DNA of 64,000 bases from JAGGTJ01 sp964457545 (GTDB taxonomy: Bacteria > Desulfobacterota > DSM-4660 > Desulfatiglandales > Desulfatiglandaceae). A program made the translations under genes and the position numbers. The stretch spans positions 124,001 to 188,000 of the forward strand of contig CAYWEN010000010.1 of the NCBI GenBank assembly GCA_964457545.1. Direction: 5' to 3'. Positions 36,641 through 45,492 of this stretch are shown here, piece after piece; positions within the stretch are counted from its first letter, which is position 1; each line of letters begins with the position of its first letter. The notes beneath the pieces were generated by a model. It was not told where the DNA came from, made no database searches, and saw nothing but the letters and a program-made list of their open reading frames with translations.

Positions 36641-36862
36641 TCCAGGCAGGTCTTCTGACTTCCCCTGCTTTTCAGCGGCCTTCCCATCAGAAAATCAACG
36701 GCAAACAGGTTGCCGGAAACATTGAAGATCCAACAGTGGCACACAGGGCTGAAAAGGCTCATAGTGTCTGTTTGTCATCTGAAAAACAGACAGGGGTCAC
36801 AGCGGCGGGCCCGTCTCCGATTTGCACGGAGTTCCCTATTAAGCGTTTATGCACCTGAACAT
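36641..36862 (-). ncRNA. Cobalamin (B12) riboswitch
   Basis: About 220 nt upstream of cbiK on the minus strand. Read in that direction it shows the conserved AGGGAACTCCGTG and AAATCGGAGACGGGCCCGC block, the B12-box region GCCACTG, and the 3' end GAAGTCAGAAGACCTGCC that closes the P1 side. These are the standard landmarks of the adenosyl/methyl-cobalamin aptamer. A strong terminator follows (36545-36573), which indicates control by premature termination. A minus-strand ORF across it (36559-36762) is a by-product of this structure. Confidence 0.95.
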
Positions 36863-37652
36863 ATCTTGTATTGTTCTATTCAGTTTTAATGATCATGTAA
36901 AAGGCCTCGATAATCTTGCAATAGGGCATATATTGTATTGGTCATGGATTTCTTATAGAATATTCAATATTAATAAGTGAAGCCCGTACTGCCAGCTTTT
37001 TACGATCACCTTATATACCTGTGATATGTTTTTTGCAAGTTTTTTTTAAAAATTGTTGTTCTTGTATATAATACAGTATGTTAGCATAATGATTCCGGAA
37101 ACTGATACCAGAGCTGTATAAATAAAACACCCCGATTATATTATGAAAGTGACTTCAGCTTGACAAACAAATTCTTTTAATCTATGAATTTACGGGATAC
37201 AAGGACAGGTAGGATGGATTGTATCCGGTTTTTGTTTGTCTCAAACATCCTTTACTGTACGGTTTGAATAATGGGTTTATACCTGACATGCGTATCAACT
37301 TGTTAGTTTCCTGCCTGCAGATTGCCTTTTTTCACAATCCCGGTGCCAGTCTGCGGGGGTTTTTTGATCTTGTCCAAGAATTCTCATTTACAGATTGGAA
37401 ACTCATTGCTGTCTTCACCCCATTTCTGACGGGTACTGTTTAACCTTGAAAGATAAGGATCGCAAGATCTTACGCTTTTTTGATTTGTTTGCTGTGTTAA
37501 GAAAAGAAATATTTCATTTCCAAGATCGGGGGTTCGTCACAGGGTGATTTGACTGATCACATAATAACAGGCAGGAAATTGAAAATTTTCCTGTACCCTT
37601 GAAGTTGTTTATAAGCGAGTGTTAGAAATCCCAACATTTATGAGGTAAAGAG
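36863..37652. other. Long gap between riboswitch and lipoprotein gene
   Basis: About 790 bp with no credible gene. It should contain the promoter of the corrinoid operon on its left side. At ~37306-37440 it holds the best-preserved copy of the dispersed intergenic repeat. An AT-rich TATAAT-like sequence near 37070 is a possible promoter facing right. Confidence 0.5.
37306..37440. repeat. Dispersed intergenic repeat, copy A
   Basis: This segment aligns over about 110 bp with copy B at 52040-52165. Shared blocks include CARTCTGCGGG, TTGATSTTRTCC, ATTCTCATTTA and GATTGRAAAC in the same order and spacing. A plus-strand ORF (37219-37443) covers it but has no protein features. Partial relatives are near 35033-35090, 40990-41040, 51005-51060 (opposite orientation), 18788-18812 and 59080-59145. 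Confidence 0.55.
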
Positions 37653-38114
37653 ATGAAAAAATCAATTATAATAACGGTTGTTTTTCTCATGTTAATAGTT
37701 ACATCTGCTTGTTCAACATTAAAGACAAAACAAGGTTCTTCTCCCGAGCATATAACGGCAGCATCCTCTCCGCAACCCTCAAATGTATCATATGATTTTA
37801 AGGATATTCTTGTTCCTAATTCAATGAAACTGATTAATGATGATTCCATAGTGATTGAAACAGGGAATATGAAAACCGGGCTTATCTGTTTCAAGGGCAG
37901 GGTTGATCCTGTCTCTCTGTTTGATTTTTTTGTAACCAGCATGGCCAGCAATGGATGGCATCTGAGAAGTTACTTTAAATACAGGCGATATATACTTATA
38001 TACGAAAAATCTGACAGGGACTGTGTAATCAGGATTACTTCCGGTTTCTGGGGAACAAAACTTGAACTGTGGGTAACTCCGAGACATGCCGGCTCTGAAG
38101 TTGTTATTCAGTAG
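37653..38114 (+). CDS. Putative lipoprotein of unknown function
   Basis: A 153-residue protein with a lipoprotein signal: charged start, hydrophobic core, and lipobox VTSAC giving Cys20. The mature part begins with a low-complexity Ser/Pro-rich linker, then a compact domain (VPNSMKLI, GLICFKGRVDPVSLFDFF, NGWHLRSYF, LELWVTPRH). I do not recognise the family with confidence. The domain pattern, with a short hydrophobic-to-Trp run, resembles small envelope lipoproteins found as single genes. A GAGGTAAAGAG site precedes the ATG. It lies 85 bp upstream of a thioesterase gene in the same direction. Confidence 0.8.
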   Translation: MKKSIIITVVFLMLIVTSACSTLKTKQGSSPEHITAASSPQPSNVSYDFKDILVPNSMKLINDDSIVIETGNMKTGLICFKGRVDPVSLFDFFVTSMASNGWHLRSYFKYRRYILIYEKSDRDCVIRITSGFWGTKLELWVTPRHAGSEVVIQ

Positions 38115-38199
38115 CAAAACTCACACTGTTATTAATAATTATGACTGAGATTGTCTCTGGCGGATATTCATGTCCTTACATTCCTTAAGAGAACTCAAT

Positions 38200-38589
38200 A
38201 TGGCAACGGTTTCTACTCCTATACGTGTGCGTTATTCAGAAGTTGATTCAATGAAATGGGCCAATCATGGTGCGTATGCCCGGTGGTTTGAAGTTGGCAG
38301 GGCAGAACTTATGCGTAAGCAGGGACTGACTTACAAGGCCCTTGAAGAAATGGGATATTATCTTCCTATTACAGAGATGCATTGCAAGTATCTTAAACCC
38401 ATAATATATGATGACTACATACAGGTTGCAACCACTCCTTCAGCAGTAAAAAAGGCCAGCATGCGATTTGAATATGAACTGTCTAAAGATGGGACAGTCA
38501 TGGCCAGGGGGTATACCTCTCATGTATGTCTCGATGAAAATGCTCGTATAGTCCGCATACCTGAACCTATGTTAAGGATTCTTTTGTAA
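38200..38589 (+). CDS. Acyl-CoA thioesterase (4HBT/YbgC-like hotdog fold)
   Basis: A 129-residue single hotdog domain of the 4-hydroxybenzoyl-CoA thioesterase group. The active-site region is VRYSEVDSMKWANHGAYARWFE, with Asp in the position used for catalysis by YbgC-type enzymes, followed by the central helix (GRAELMRKQGLTYKALEEMG) and strands such as MHCKYLKPIIYDD. It would hydrolyse acyl-CoA or a related thioester; chain length is unknown. ATG 38200 is chosen because homologous domains start just there; ATG 38170 in frame would add ten residues. Neither start has a strong Shine-Dalgarno. Confidence 0.85.
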   Translation: MATVSTPIRVRYSEVDSMKWANHGAYARWFEVGRAELMRKQGLTYKALEEMGYYLPITEMHCKYLKPIIYDDYIQVATTPSAVKKASMRFEYELSKDGTVMARGYTSHVCLDENARIVRIPEPMLRILL

Positions 38590-39063
38590 GCGGTTTGTTT
38601 GTGTGTTTTCTCGAATTGGAAGAAAGGTGTTCATATAAAAATCAGTTTCTGAGTACTGTGTATAAAAACCGGTGAACAGCTCTGCTTGACCTTTATATTA
38701 CAACGTGATAAACGAAGGCTGTTTTTGGTTGCTGTTTTTTTGCAGGTCTGTCAGAATTTCAACAAAGATGTTCTGTAAACATATCAGGGCAGAAAAATAC
38801 CAAAGGATATAAACCTGTGGTTTGCAAAGCTTCAAGGATGTTTGCAGATACAGTGTTATTATCTGTTCACAAATGGAGTTTTTTGATATCAGTGTTTATC
38901 CTGAGAATTATAACAGCAACCTGGATATTCAGGTATAATTTTTTATGATCTCCTGTTCGTAGTCAGTCTGTATGCAGGCAGGTTCATTTGCAGGGTAAAC
39001 ATGGATATTTGTTTTTTTTTGTACATGGACGTTAATTTTATATTTTAAGGAGGTTAGAATAGA
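38590..39063. other. Leader region of fhs, no gene seen
   Basis: About 474 bp. It ends in a strong TAAGGAGG site before fhs. I see no riboswitch motif or clear hairpin; the long leader may hold the fhs promoter. Confidence 0.5.
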
Positions 39064-40827
39064 ATGCCCTATAATGCAGTGGAAATGGAGGATTGGCAGA
39101 TTTCTGAAGAAGCAGAAAAAAACATGCCAACCCCGGATGAATGGAGAGAAAAATTAGGTCTTACAAAAGAAGAGGTCCTTCCAATGGGAAGGCTCGCAAA
39201 ACTCGATTTTCTGAAAATCATAGAAAGACTGAAAGACAGGCCCGATGGAAAGTATATAGAGGTTACGGCCATTACGCCCACCCCTCTTGGTGAAGGTAAA
39301 AGTACTACCTCGTGTGGTTTGATGGAAGGTCTGGGAAAGCGAGGAAAAAATGTTGGCGGTGCTCTCAGACAGCCATCTGGTGGCCCTACCATGAATGTAA
39401 AAGGTACTGCTGCTGGCGGAGGAAATTCCCTGCTTATTCCAATGACAGAGTTTTCTCTTGGTTTGACCGGTGATATTAATGACATAATGAACGCCCACAA
39501 TCTGGCCATGGTGGCCCTTACTGCACGTATGCAGCATGAAAGAAACTACAATGATGAACAACTTCAAAGGCTTACTGGTATGCGCCGTCTCAATGTGGAT
39601 CCTACACGTGTAGAGTTGGGATGGGTTATAGATTTCTGTGCCCAGGCATTGAGAAACATAGTTATTGGTCTGGGTGGCAGATATGACGGTTTTACCATGC
39701 AGTCCAAATTTGGAATTGCCGTTGGTTCCGAATGTATGGCAATCCTTGCGGTTGTAAATGATCTGGCAGACCTGAGACAGCGTCTTGATAATATAACAGT
39801 GGCCTTTGATAAAGCAGGAAATCCTGTTACTACCGGGGACCTGGAAGTTGGTGGTGCCATGACCGCATTTATGCGCAATACCATTAATCCGACACTTCTA
39901 TGTACAGCAGAATATAATCCATGTATGGTTCATGCCGGTCCATTTGCAAACATAGCTGTTGGTCAGTCTTCCATCATCGCTGACAGGGTTGGTCTCAAGC
40001 TGTTTGACTATCATGTAACAGAGAGTGGTTTTGCCGCAGATATCGGGTTTGAAAAGTTCTGGAATGTAAAGTGTCGCTATAGTGGTCTTAAACCCCATGT
40101 CTCTGTTCTTACAACCACTATCAGGGCACTTAAGATGCATGGTGGAGGACCAAAGGTGGTTGCAGGTATTCCACTGCCTGAGGAATATACAAAAGAGAAT
40201 ATTGAACTGGTGGAAAAGGGATGTGAAAACATGGTACATCACATCAACACCATTCGCAAGGCAGGTATAAATCCTGTTGTATGTGTTAATCGTTTCTATA
40301 CAGATACGGATGCGGAAGTTGCTGTTGTTAAGAGGATTGCAGAGGCAGCAGGTGCACGCTGTGCCGAATCAAGGCATTGGGAACTTGGCGGTGAAGGTGC
40401 CCTGGAGTTTGCTGATGCAGTTATTGATGCATGTAACGAGGAGAATGATTTTAAATTCCTCTATCCTCTTGAAATGAAATTGCGTGACCGTGTAGATGTG
40501 ATTGCAAGGGAAGTTTATGGAGCTGATGGGGTTTCCTGGAGCCCTGAGGCTGAACAAAAGGCCAAGATGCTGGAAAACGATCCAAAATATGCAGACTATG
40601 CTACGATGATGGTTAAGACTCATCTCAGCCTGAGTCATGATCCAACCCTTAAGGGTGTGCCAAAGGGATGGGTACTTCCTATTCGTGATGTTCTCATCTA
40701 TTCTGGCGCCAAGTTCCTCTGTCCTTGCGCGGGTACTATCAGCTTGATGCCTGGTACGGGTTCCAATCCTGCCTTCAGGAGGATTGATGTAGACACCGCG
40801 ACCGGTAAGGTTTCCGGTCTGTTTTAA
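39064..40827 (+). CDS. fhs: Formate-tetrahydrofolate ligase
   Basis: ATP-dependent activation of formate to 10-formyl-tetrahydrofolate, the entry step of the methyl branch of the Wood-Ljungdahl pathway and a source of one-carbon units. The 587-residue protein is complete: P-loop PTPLGEGKSTT, then ALRQPSGGPTMNVKGTAAGG, and the C-terminal LCPCAGTISLMPGTGSNPA. It is about 30 residues longer than many homologues because of the N-terminus (VEMEDWQISEEAEKNMPTP). The Shine-Dalgarno is very strong and the gene has its own terminator, so it is a monocistronic, probably highly expressed unit. Confidence 0.98.
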   Translation: MPYNAVEMEDWQISEEAEKNMPTPDEWREKLGLTKEEVLPMGRLAKLDFLKIIERLKDRPDGKYIEVTAITPTPLGEGKSTTSCGLMEGLGKRGKNVGGALRQPSGGPTMNVKGTAAGGGNSLLIPMTEFSLGLTGDINDIMNAHNLAMVALTARMQHERNYNDEQLQRLTGMRRLNVDPTRVELGWVIDFCAQALRNIVIGLGGRYDGFTMQSKFGIAVGSECMAILAVVNDLADLRQRLDNITVAFDKAGNPVTTGDLEVGGAMTAFMRNTINPTLLCTAEYNPCMVHAGPFANIAVGQSSIIADRVGLKLFDYHVTESGFAADIGFEKFWNVKCRYSGLKPHVSVLTTTIRALKMHGGGPKVVAGIPLPEEYTKENIELVEKGCENMVHHINTIRKAGINPVVCVNRFYTDTDAEVAVVKRIAEAAGARCAESRHWELGGEGALEFADAVIDACNEENDFKFLYPLEMKLRDRVDVIAREVYGADGVSWSPEAEQKAKMLENDPKYADYATMMVKTHLSLSHDPTLKGVPKGWVLPIRDVLIYSGAKFLCPCAGTISLMPGTGSNPAFRRIDVDTATGKVSGLF

Positions 40828-40852
40828 GATATTCCTTTAACGTGGTATAGGA

Positions 40853-40892
40853 AAAAAGAGGGTTGCAAATCATAACAGCCCTCTTTTTTTTG
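40853..40892 (+). terminator. Intrinsic terminator of fhs
   Basis: AAAAGAGGGTTG pairs with CAGCCCTCTTTT around an 8-nt loop, followed by an unbroken T-run, 26 bp after the fhs stop codon. Confidence 0.88.
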
Positions 40893-41166
40893 TGTTTTTT
40901 TTACAATGTTACCTGTTTTTCATGTAAGATTCAGCTTTTTTACACAGGGCAGGATTTTGATCCTCCTGTTATATTGTTTATGTCCATAAAGGGGCTGTTT
41001 TACACAATATTGGTACCTGTTGTTCTGGTTTCCCCTGACCCTGCAAGATTTCCCTGTTTCTGAAAATGACAGTCCTGTGTTATGCGCCAGGGTGTCCAAG
41101 AAGCACACAGGACCGAAAAAAACCGGCAGAGGCCAACTTCATAGGTCTGTCTGTTGCGGGCAAACG

Positions 41167-41832
41167 TTATCTTGCTATCATTCCTCTCATGCGATCCGCG
41201 GCATTTTCTGCATGGTCTGCTATCTCTCCAACTTTTTCAATCAGTCTTATAAGGTAAAAGACCTTTATGGCATCATTAATACTTTTAAATACAAATGCCT
41301 TGAGTTCACGTTCCAGAAGGTCTGCCTCATGTTCTCCCTGTCTTATATCGTATATGATACTTTTTACTTTTTTACGGTTTTCTTCAGAGCGTGTTCTGAA
41401 AAAAATTGCGGCAAGGCGTACCAGTTCCGGCAGTTTTTCAACAGATTTGATCACTGCCTCTACTAACTGTTGAAAGTCTACAGCCAGTTCCTTTTCTATA
41501 CTTTGGTGTCTGAAAGAAAGCCAGAAAAGGGCCTCTTCTACATCATCCATCACATTATCCTGTTCTTTAACATACAGAAAAAACTGAAACTTATCTACAG
41601 GCATAAGAATCCCGTAAGGTTGGTGATTACGAATATTCCTTTTTATGTCATCCGCTTCACTTTCCAAACGTGCTACCCTGTCAGTAAGGATTTCAAAATT
41701 ATCATAATCAGCGTTAATGTGACACACAGATGCCTCCATAAACAATTTGGCGCACTCCTTGACCTTGTCAGCATGTCTCTGGAGATTTTCAAAGGGAGAT
41801 CTGTAAAACAAAGAAGTAAGTGATAATCGCAT
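41167..41832 (-). CDS. DUF47/PhoU-like phosphate transport accessory protein
   Basis: A 221-residue all-helical protein of the DUF47 family (TIGR00153 type), distant relatives of PhoU that accompany PiT transporters. Features: LESEADDIKRNIRNH, PVDKFQFFLYVKEQDNVMDDVEEAL and the C-terminal RQGEHEADLLERELKAFVF with KVGEIADHAENAADR, which contain the acidic metal-binding pattern. The start is ATG 41832 with GGAGG upstream; the frame extends 42 codons further without a site. It lies 271 bp downstream of the phosphate transporter gene on the same strand and probably regulates it. Confidence 0.9.
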   Translation of the reverse strand: MRLSLTSLFYRSPFENLQRHADKVKECAKLFMEASVCHINADYDNFEILTDRVARLESEADDIKRNIRNHQPYGILMPVDKFQFFLYVKEQDNVMDDVEEALFWLSFRHQSIEKELAVDFQQLVEAVIKSVEKLPELVRLAAIFFRTRSEENRKKVKSIIYDIRQGEHEADLLERELKAFVFKSINDAIKVFYLIRLIEKVGEIADHAENAADRMRGMIAR

Positions 41833-42103
41833 AACTTTTCCTCCAAGTGGGCTAAGCCTGTTTGATTTCCTGTTTTTCAGGTAATTATCGATATTATTGA
41901 AAAAAGTGTTCTGAAAAAAATATATTCTGCTGATCCACAGATGATTTTTTTGTATCATGATTTCTGCAGGTATCAGTTTGTCAGTATTTGTTATCTGCTT
42001 TCAGAAGATTGGTGGTAACGTACTTCAGAAGAATTCAACATGTTTTTGCACCATATGAAGGACATGATCTTCTGCAAAAACAGTGGGTACAGTTTCTGTG
42101 TTT

Positions 42104-43354
42104 TTACTGCAACAGGCATGATACTAAAATCCAGTATAAAAGCATGGAAAGCAGAAGTGTAAAAGGAATGGTAATAATCCATGAAAGAGCGATGTTTTTT
42201 AAGATTCTGAGGTCAAGTGTACCCATACCTCGCATGATACCTACACCGACAACAGAACCCACCAGCACATGGGTAGTGGAAATAGGAAGCCCTATTCTGG
42301 AACAGACAAGGATTGTAGTGGCTGCTCCAAATTCTGCACTGAACCCCCGAACAGGTGTAATGGCTGTTATGTTTTTTCCTATGGTATCTATAACACGGGT
42401 CCCAAATGCCATAAGCCCCCCTCCTACTGCAATTCCTCCCGTTAAAAGCATCCAGAACGGGACATGGACCTGAAGGGCTATTGTCTTTGTTTTAATGGCT
42501 GAAAAAATTGCAGCAATGGGACCTACGGCATTTGCAACATCATTGGCACCATGAGCAAAGGCTACATAACAGGCAGTCAGTATCTGCAGTTGAGCAAATA
42601 ATGCCTCTACCCGGGAGTACTGATAATTTTGTGCAGATTTGTCGATTTTACCGGTGTGCCATCTCGCCCACTTTCTGCCTAAAAGTCCCATTGCTATTGC
42701 AACAGGAATAGTTGACAGGAACGTGTGAAAAAAACTTACATGCAGATGTAGGTTCTTTAATCCCTTAAATATAAAGGACAGGATTAAAACCATTGCCAGC
42801 ATAAAAATCAGAAAGGGTGTGTAATGCTCGGCAGCTTCATAAGGATTGTTAACAGACAGTATCTTTTTTTCTATAAAAAGGTACATGCCTCCTGCAATAA
42901 TTCCTCCCATAACAGGAGAAGTAACCCAACTTAGCACTATTGGTATTATCTTGCCCCAGTTTATGGACACTGTTCCAACACTTAGAACTCCAAATCCCAC
43001 TATTCCACCTACTATGGCATGGGTGGTGGAAACCGGAAGACCAAAGTATGTTGCCAGATTCACACAGATTCCTGCTGCAATCAGGGCTGCGAACATACCT
43101 ATCATGAATTTATCCGGTTGTGAGGCCAGCAAAGATGGATCAATAATACCTTTACTGATTGTATTGGTTACATATCCGCCTGCCAGTGCTGCACCAAGGG
43201 CGTTGGCAATCATTGATATTATAACAGCCTGTTTAACAGTAATTGCCCTGGAGCCTACAGATGTTCCCATGGCATTGGCAAGATCATTGGCCCCTATGTT
43301 TGCTGCCATATAAAAACCGACCAGTATAGCTAATAACAATATAACTGTTTCCAT
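42104..43354 (-). CDS. Low-affinity inorganic phosphate transporter (PiT family)
   Basis: A 416-residue membrane protein that takes up phosphate with protons or sodium. The duplicated PiT signatures are both present: GANDLANAMG near residue 22 and GANDVANAVGP in the second half, each followed by a LPVSTTHAIVG or LPISTTHVLVG segment. The central loop (~185-235) is hydrophilic as usual. It precedes the DUF47 partner gene on the minus strand. Sulfate permeases of the same superfamily are an alternative, but the DUF47 neighbour favours phosphate. Confidence 0.94.
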   Translation of the reverse strand: METVILLLAILVGFYMAANIGANDLANAMGTSVGSRAITVKQAVIISMIANALGAALAGGYVTNTISKGIIDPSLLASQPDKFMIGMFAALIAAGICVNLATYFGLPVSTTHAIVGGIVGFGVLSVGTVSINWGKIIPIVLSWVTSPVMGGIIAGGMYLFIEKKILSVNNPYEAAEHYTPFLIFMLAMVLILSFIFKGLKNLHLHVSFFHTFLSTIPVAIAMGLLGRKWARWHTGKIDKSAQNYQYSRVEALFAQLQILTACYVAFAHGANDVANAVGPIAAIFSAIKTKTIALQVHVPFWMLLTGGIAVGGGLMAFGTRVIDTIGKNITAITPVRGFSAEFGAATTILVCSRIGLPISTTHVLVGSVVGVGIMRGMGTLDLRILKNIALSWIITIPFTLLLSMLLYWILVSCLLQ

Positions 43355-43873
43355 ATATTTTCCTGCAAGCTTATCTGTTTTCCGTCTATAGATGGCTGTT
43401 TTTTTTACAATTTTGATGCCTGTTTGTAATGAATACAGACCAGGTCAACCTGCGGGATCATTGAAAAGTGTCTCATGCATGAATCCTTTTGATACAGCCC
43501 TTATGACGCAGGTTAATCTTTTACATGTGTCTTTTAACATATTTCACGATTGGAGGGAAAGCCTTTCCGGGACTGTTTCGAGGAAGACTGAAAGACATAA
43601 AAAAAGGACTGTTCCTTAATTAATAAGGGACAGTCCTTTTTGCTTCTACAGAGAAATAGAAATCATAAGTCAGATCAACTCCGAGGGCTCCCAAACCGGC
43701 TTCAAGCAGTGAATCTGTAGAGTTTTGTATTAACATTGCTGTTAAGAGACATTTTTCACCCCTTTTTGCATGATTCATATGGTCAAAGATTTGAACAATG
43801 CTGAAGGTGTTTCAAATGTTCCATGTGCAGCCAAAACATCATCAGATGCAAGATGATTATCTGTCTGAAAAAC
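43355..43873. other. Gap between phosphate transporter and thiolase genes
   Basis: About 519 bp. It contains a bidirectional terminator (43601-43641) and, near 43392, a TAGATGGCTGTTTTTTTTACA motif related to the oligo-T motif seen in other gaps. A plus-strand ORF here has no protein features. Confidence 0.5.
43601..43641. terminator. Intrinsic (bidirectional) terminator after the thiolase gene
   Basis: Two 18-nt arms, starting AAAAAGGACTGT and ending ACAGTCCTTTTT, pair with one mismatch around a short AT-rich loop. The outer A/T ends give a U-run in both directions. The minus-strand reading would end the thiolase transcript. Confidence 0.85.
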
Positions 43874-45067
43874 CTAACAGGTAATCTTCAGTATAAGGGC
43901 AGCTCCAGTATCGCCAGCAGCACATCCTGCACACATCATATATCCGCCGCCTTTCATTACAGTTTCTTCAATACCTTCTATAATCAATCTGCCAACAGTT
44001 GGTCCCTGGGGATGGCCAAAGATCAGTGAAGATCCGTAGTTGTTAAAGCCCATAACATCAATATCAAGTTGAGAGGCCATGTAGAGGTCATTTGCGGCAA
44101 ATGGATTATGGGTCTTTATCACTGTCATATCCTTTGCAGTTTTTCCTGCATGGTCAAGTGCCATTTTTGCGGCTGGAACAACAGCCATGGCCATGTGTGC
44201 CTTTTCAGCCCTTGCAAAACCATAGGATACTACCTGGATTTCAACATTGGGGTCTGCGCTTAGTTCCTTGGCCTGATCACGGGTGGTCACTATTATGGCA
44301 CAGTTGCCGTCAGCAGGGAAGGTCTGGGAACCAAAGGTGTGAATACCTCCCGGCAGTACTGGCCGTAATTTTTCGAGACCTTCCTTTGTGGTTTTGGTTA
44401 CACCTTCGTCTTCTTCGCAAAGCACAGCCTTTTTCTTGGATATCTTTGCCTCTACAGGGAACATATATCTCTTCTGAAATTCCCTGTCATTTTCAAGAGA
44501 CATAAGGTACTGTTCGTAACGCCGTAATGTTACTGCGTCAGCGTCTTCCCTTTTAAGATTGTTTTTCTTGGCTACATTTTCTGCAGTCTGAATCATGGCA
44601 ACTCCGCCGTATGGATCTTTACCGAAATTATCCATCAACCAGTTTTCAGATTCAACCTCTCCTCCTGGTCCCAAAGGATTTGGCCATACAGTATGAGGGC
44701 CATTGGAACATCTGTCAGTCATAAGACAGAAAGGAAGTTTGTAAAATCCTGTCTCTATACCAAGAGATGCCTGATATACACAGGTGGCCGAAGTGCTGCA
44801 GGCCTGGCTTATTGTTACACCGGGTATGTCTGTGGCGCCCATCATTGCTGCTGCCCACGGACTTCCATAAAACCAGTGATGCTGGCCAATTGTTATGCCG
44901 AGAAAAAGATAATCAAATATCTTGGGATCCAGATTTTTTGTTTCAAGCCATCTTTTGCTTGTGTTGGCAGCGAGAACAATTGAATTTTCATTTTGCAGTT
45001 TTCCCTGCCACCTGAAAAATGGGGTTGAATAATAACCTTTGTAAGGTATAAACGCTTTTGTAAACAT
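43874..45067 (-). CDS. Thiolase-family protein (acetyl-CoA acetyltransferase-like)
   Basis: A 397-residue thiolase-fold enzyme that would make or cleave a 3-oxoacyl-CoA. The nucleophile Cys is in ISQACSTSATC (about residue 90). The usual GHP motif appears as FGHPQGPTVGR, and the NEAFA-type loop reads HNPFAANDL, a departure from classic thiolases. The last motif, normally CxGxGxG, is MCAGCAAGDTGA; it keeps the Cys but adds a second one. These differences resemble thiolases of aromatic or fatty-acid degradation rather than AtoB. No other beta-oxidation gene adjoins, so the substrate is unknown. A GGAGG site precedes the start. Confidence 0.88.
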   Translation of the reverse strand: MFTKAFIPYKGYYSTPFFRWQGKLQNENSIVLAANTSKRWLETKNLDPKIFDYLFLGITIGQHHWFYGSPWAAAMMGATDIPGVTISQACSTSATCVYQASLGIETGFYKLPFCLMTDRCSNGPHTVWPNPLGPGGEVESENWLMDNFGKDPYGGVAMIQTAENVAKKNNLKREDADAVTLRRYEQYLMSLENDREFQKRYMFPVEAKISKKKAVLCEEDEGVTKTTKEGLEKLRPVLPGGIHTFGSQTFPADGNCAIIVTTRDQAKELSADPNVEIQVVSYGFARAEKAHMAMAVVPAAKMALDHAGKTAKDMTVIKTHNPFAANDLYMASQLDIDVMGFNNYGSSLIFGHPQGPTVGRLIIEGIEETVMKGGGYMMCAGCAAGDTGAALILKITC

Positions 45068-45492
45068 TCGACTTTCCTCCTGATTAAATTGATTTACAGT
45101 GCCAAATTACAAACATATATCAGTTTTCAAAAATCTTCCATATTATCATAGTGATAAATTTTCTGTAAAAATCAGCAAGTTGTTTTCTTGGCTGCAAACT
45201 AAGGTAATTTTACAAAAATAAACATATGCCGGTATTTCAAAGGTCAAACCAGCATAACCGGGTCAGGATATCTGCAATTGGCCCCATACATGAAAAACAG
45301 GGGTTGTCTTTTTATGACAAGATTTTGACATGCAGGCAAAATAGCCGTTTACAGACTTCATATTTTATCGAAACTATAATTAACACAACCAAGGGTTGTC
45401 AAGGCAAAATCATTGTAAATCTCTGCCATACCTGTTGTAAATTTGTAAAAACAGACAAATTACTGCAGGACATGGAACACTTGGTCAATACC
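45068..45492. other. Gap between thiolase and exporter genes
   Basis: About 425 bp containing the thiolase promoter on its left side. No gene, hairpin or repeat that I can support. Confidence 0.45.

Noticed and set aside
36559..36762. 67-codon minus-strand ORF
   Set aside because: It spans the cobalamin riboswitch and its terminator and has no protein features.
37219..37443. 74-codon plus-strand ORF
   Set aside because: It overlaps a dispersed non-coding repeat and the other copy of that repeat does not preserve the frame.
42846..43313. 155-codon plus-strand ORF opposite the phosphate transporter
   Set aside because: Antisense shadow of the PiT gene, no independent features.
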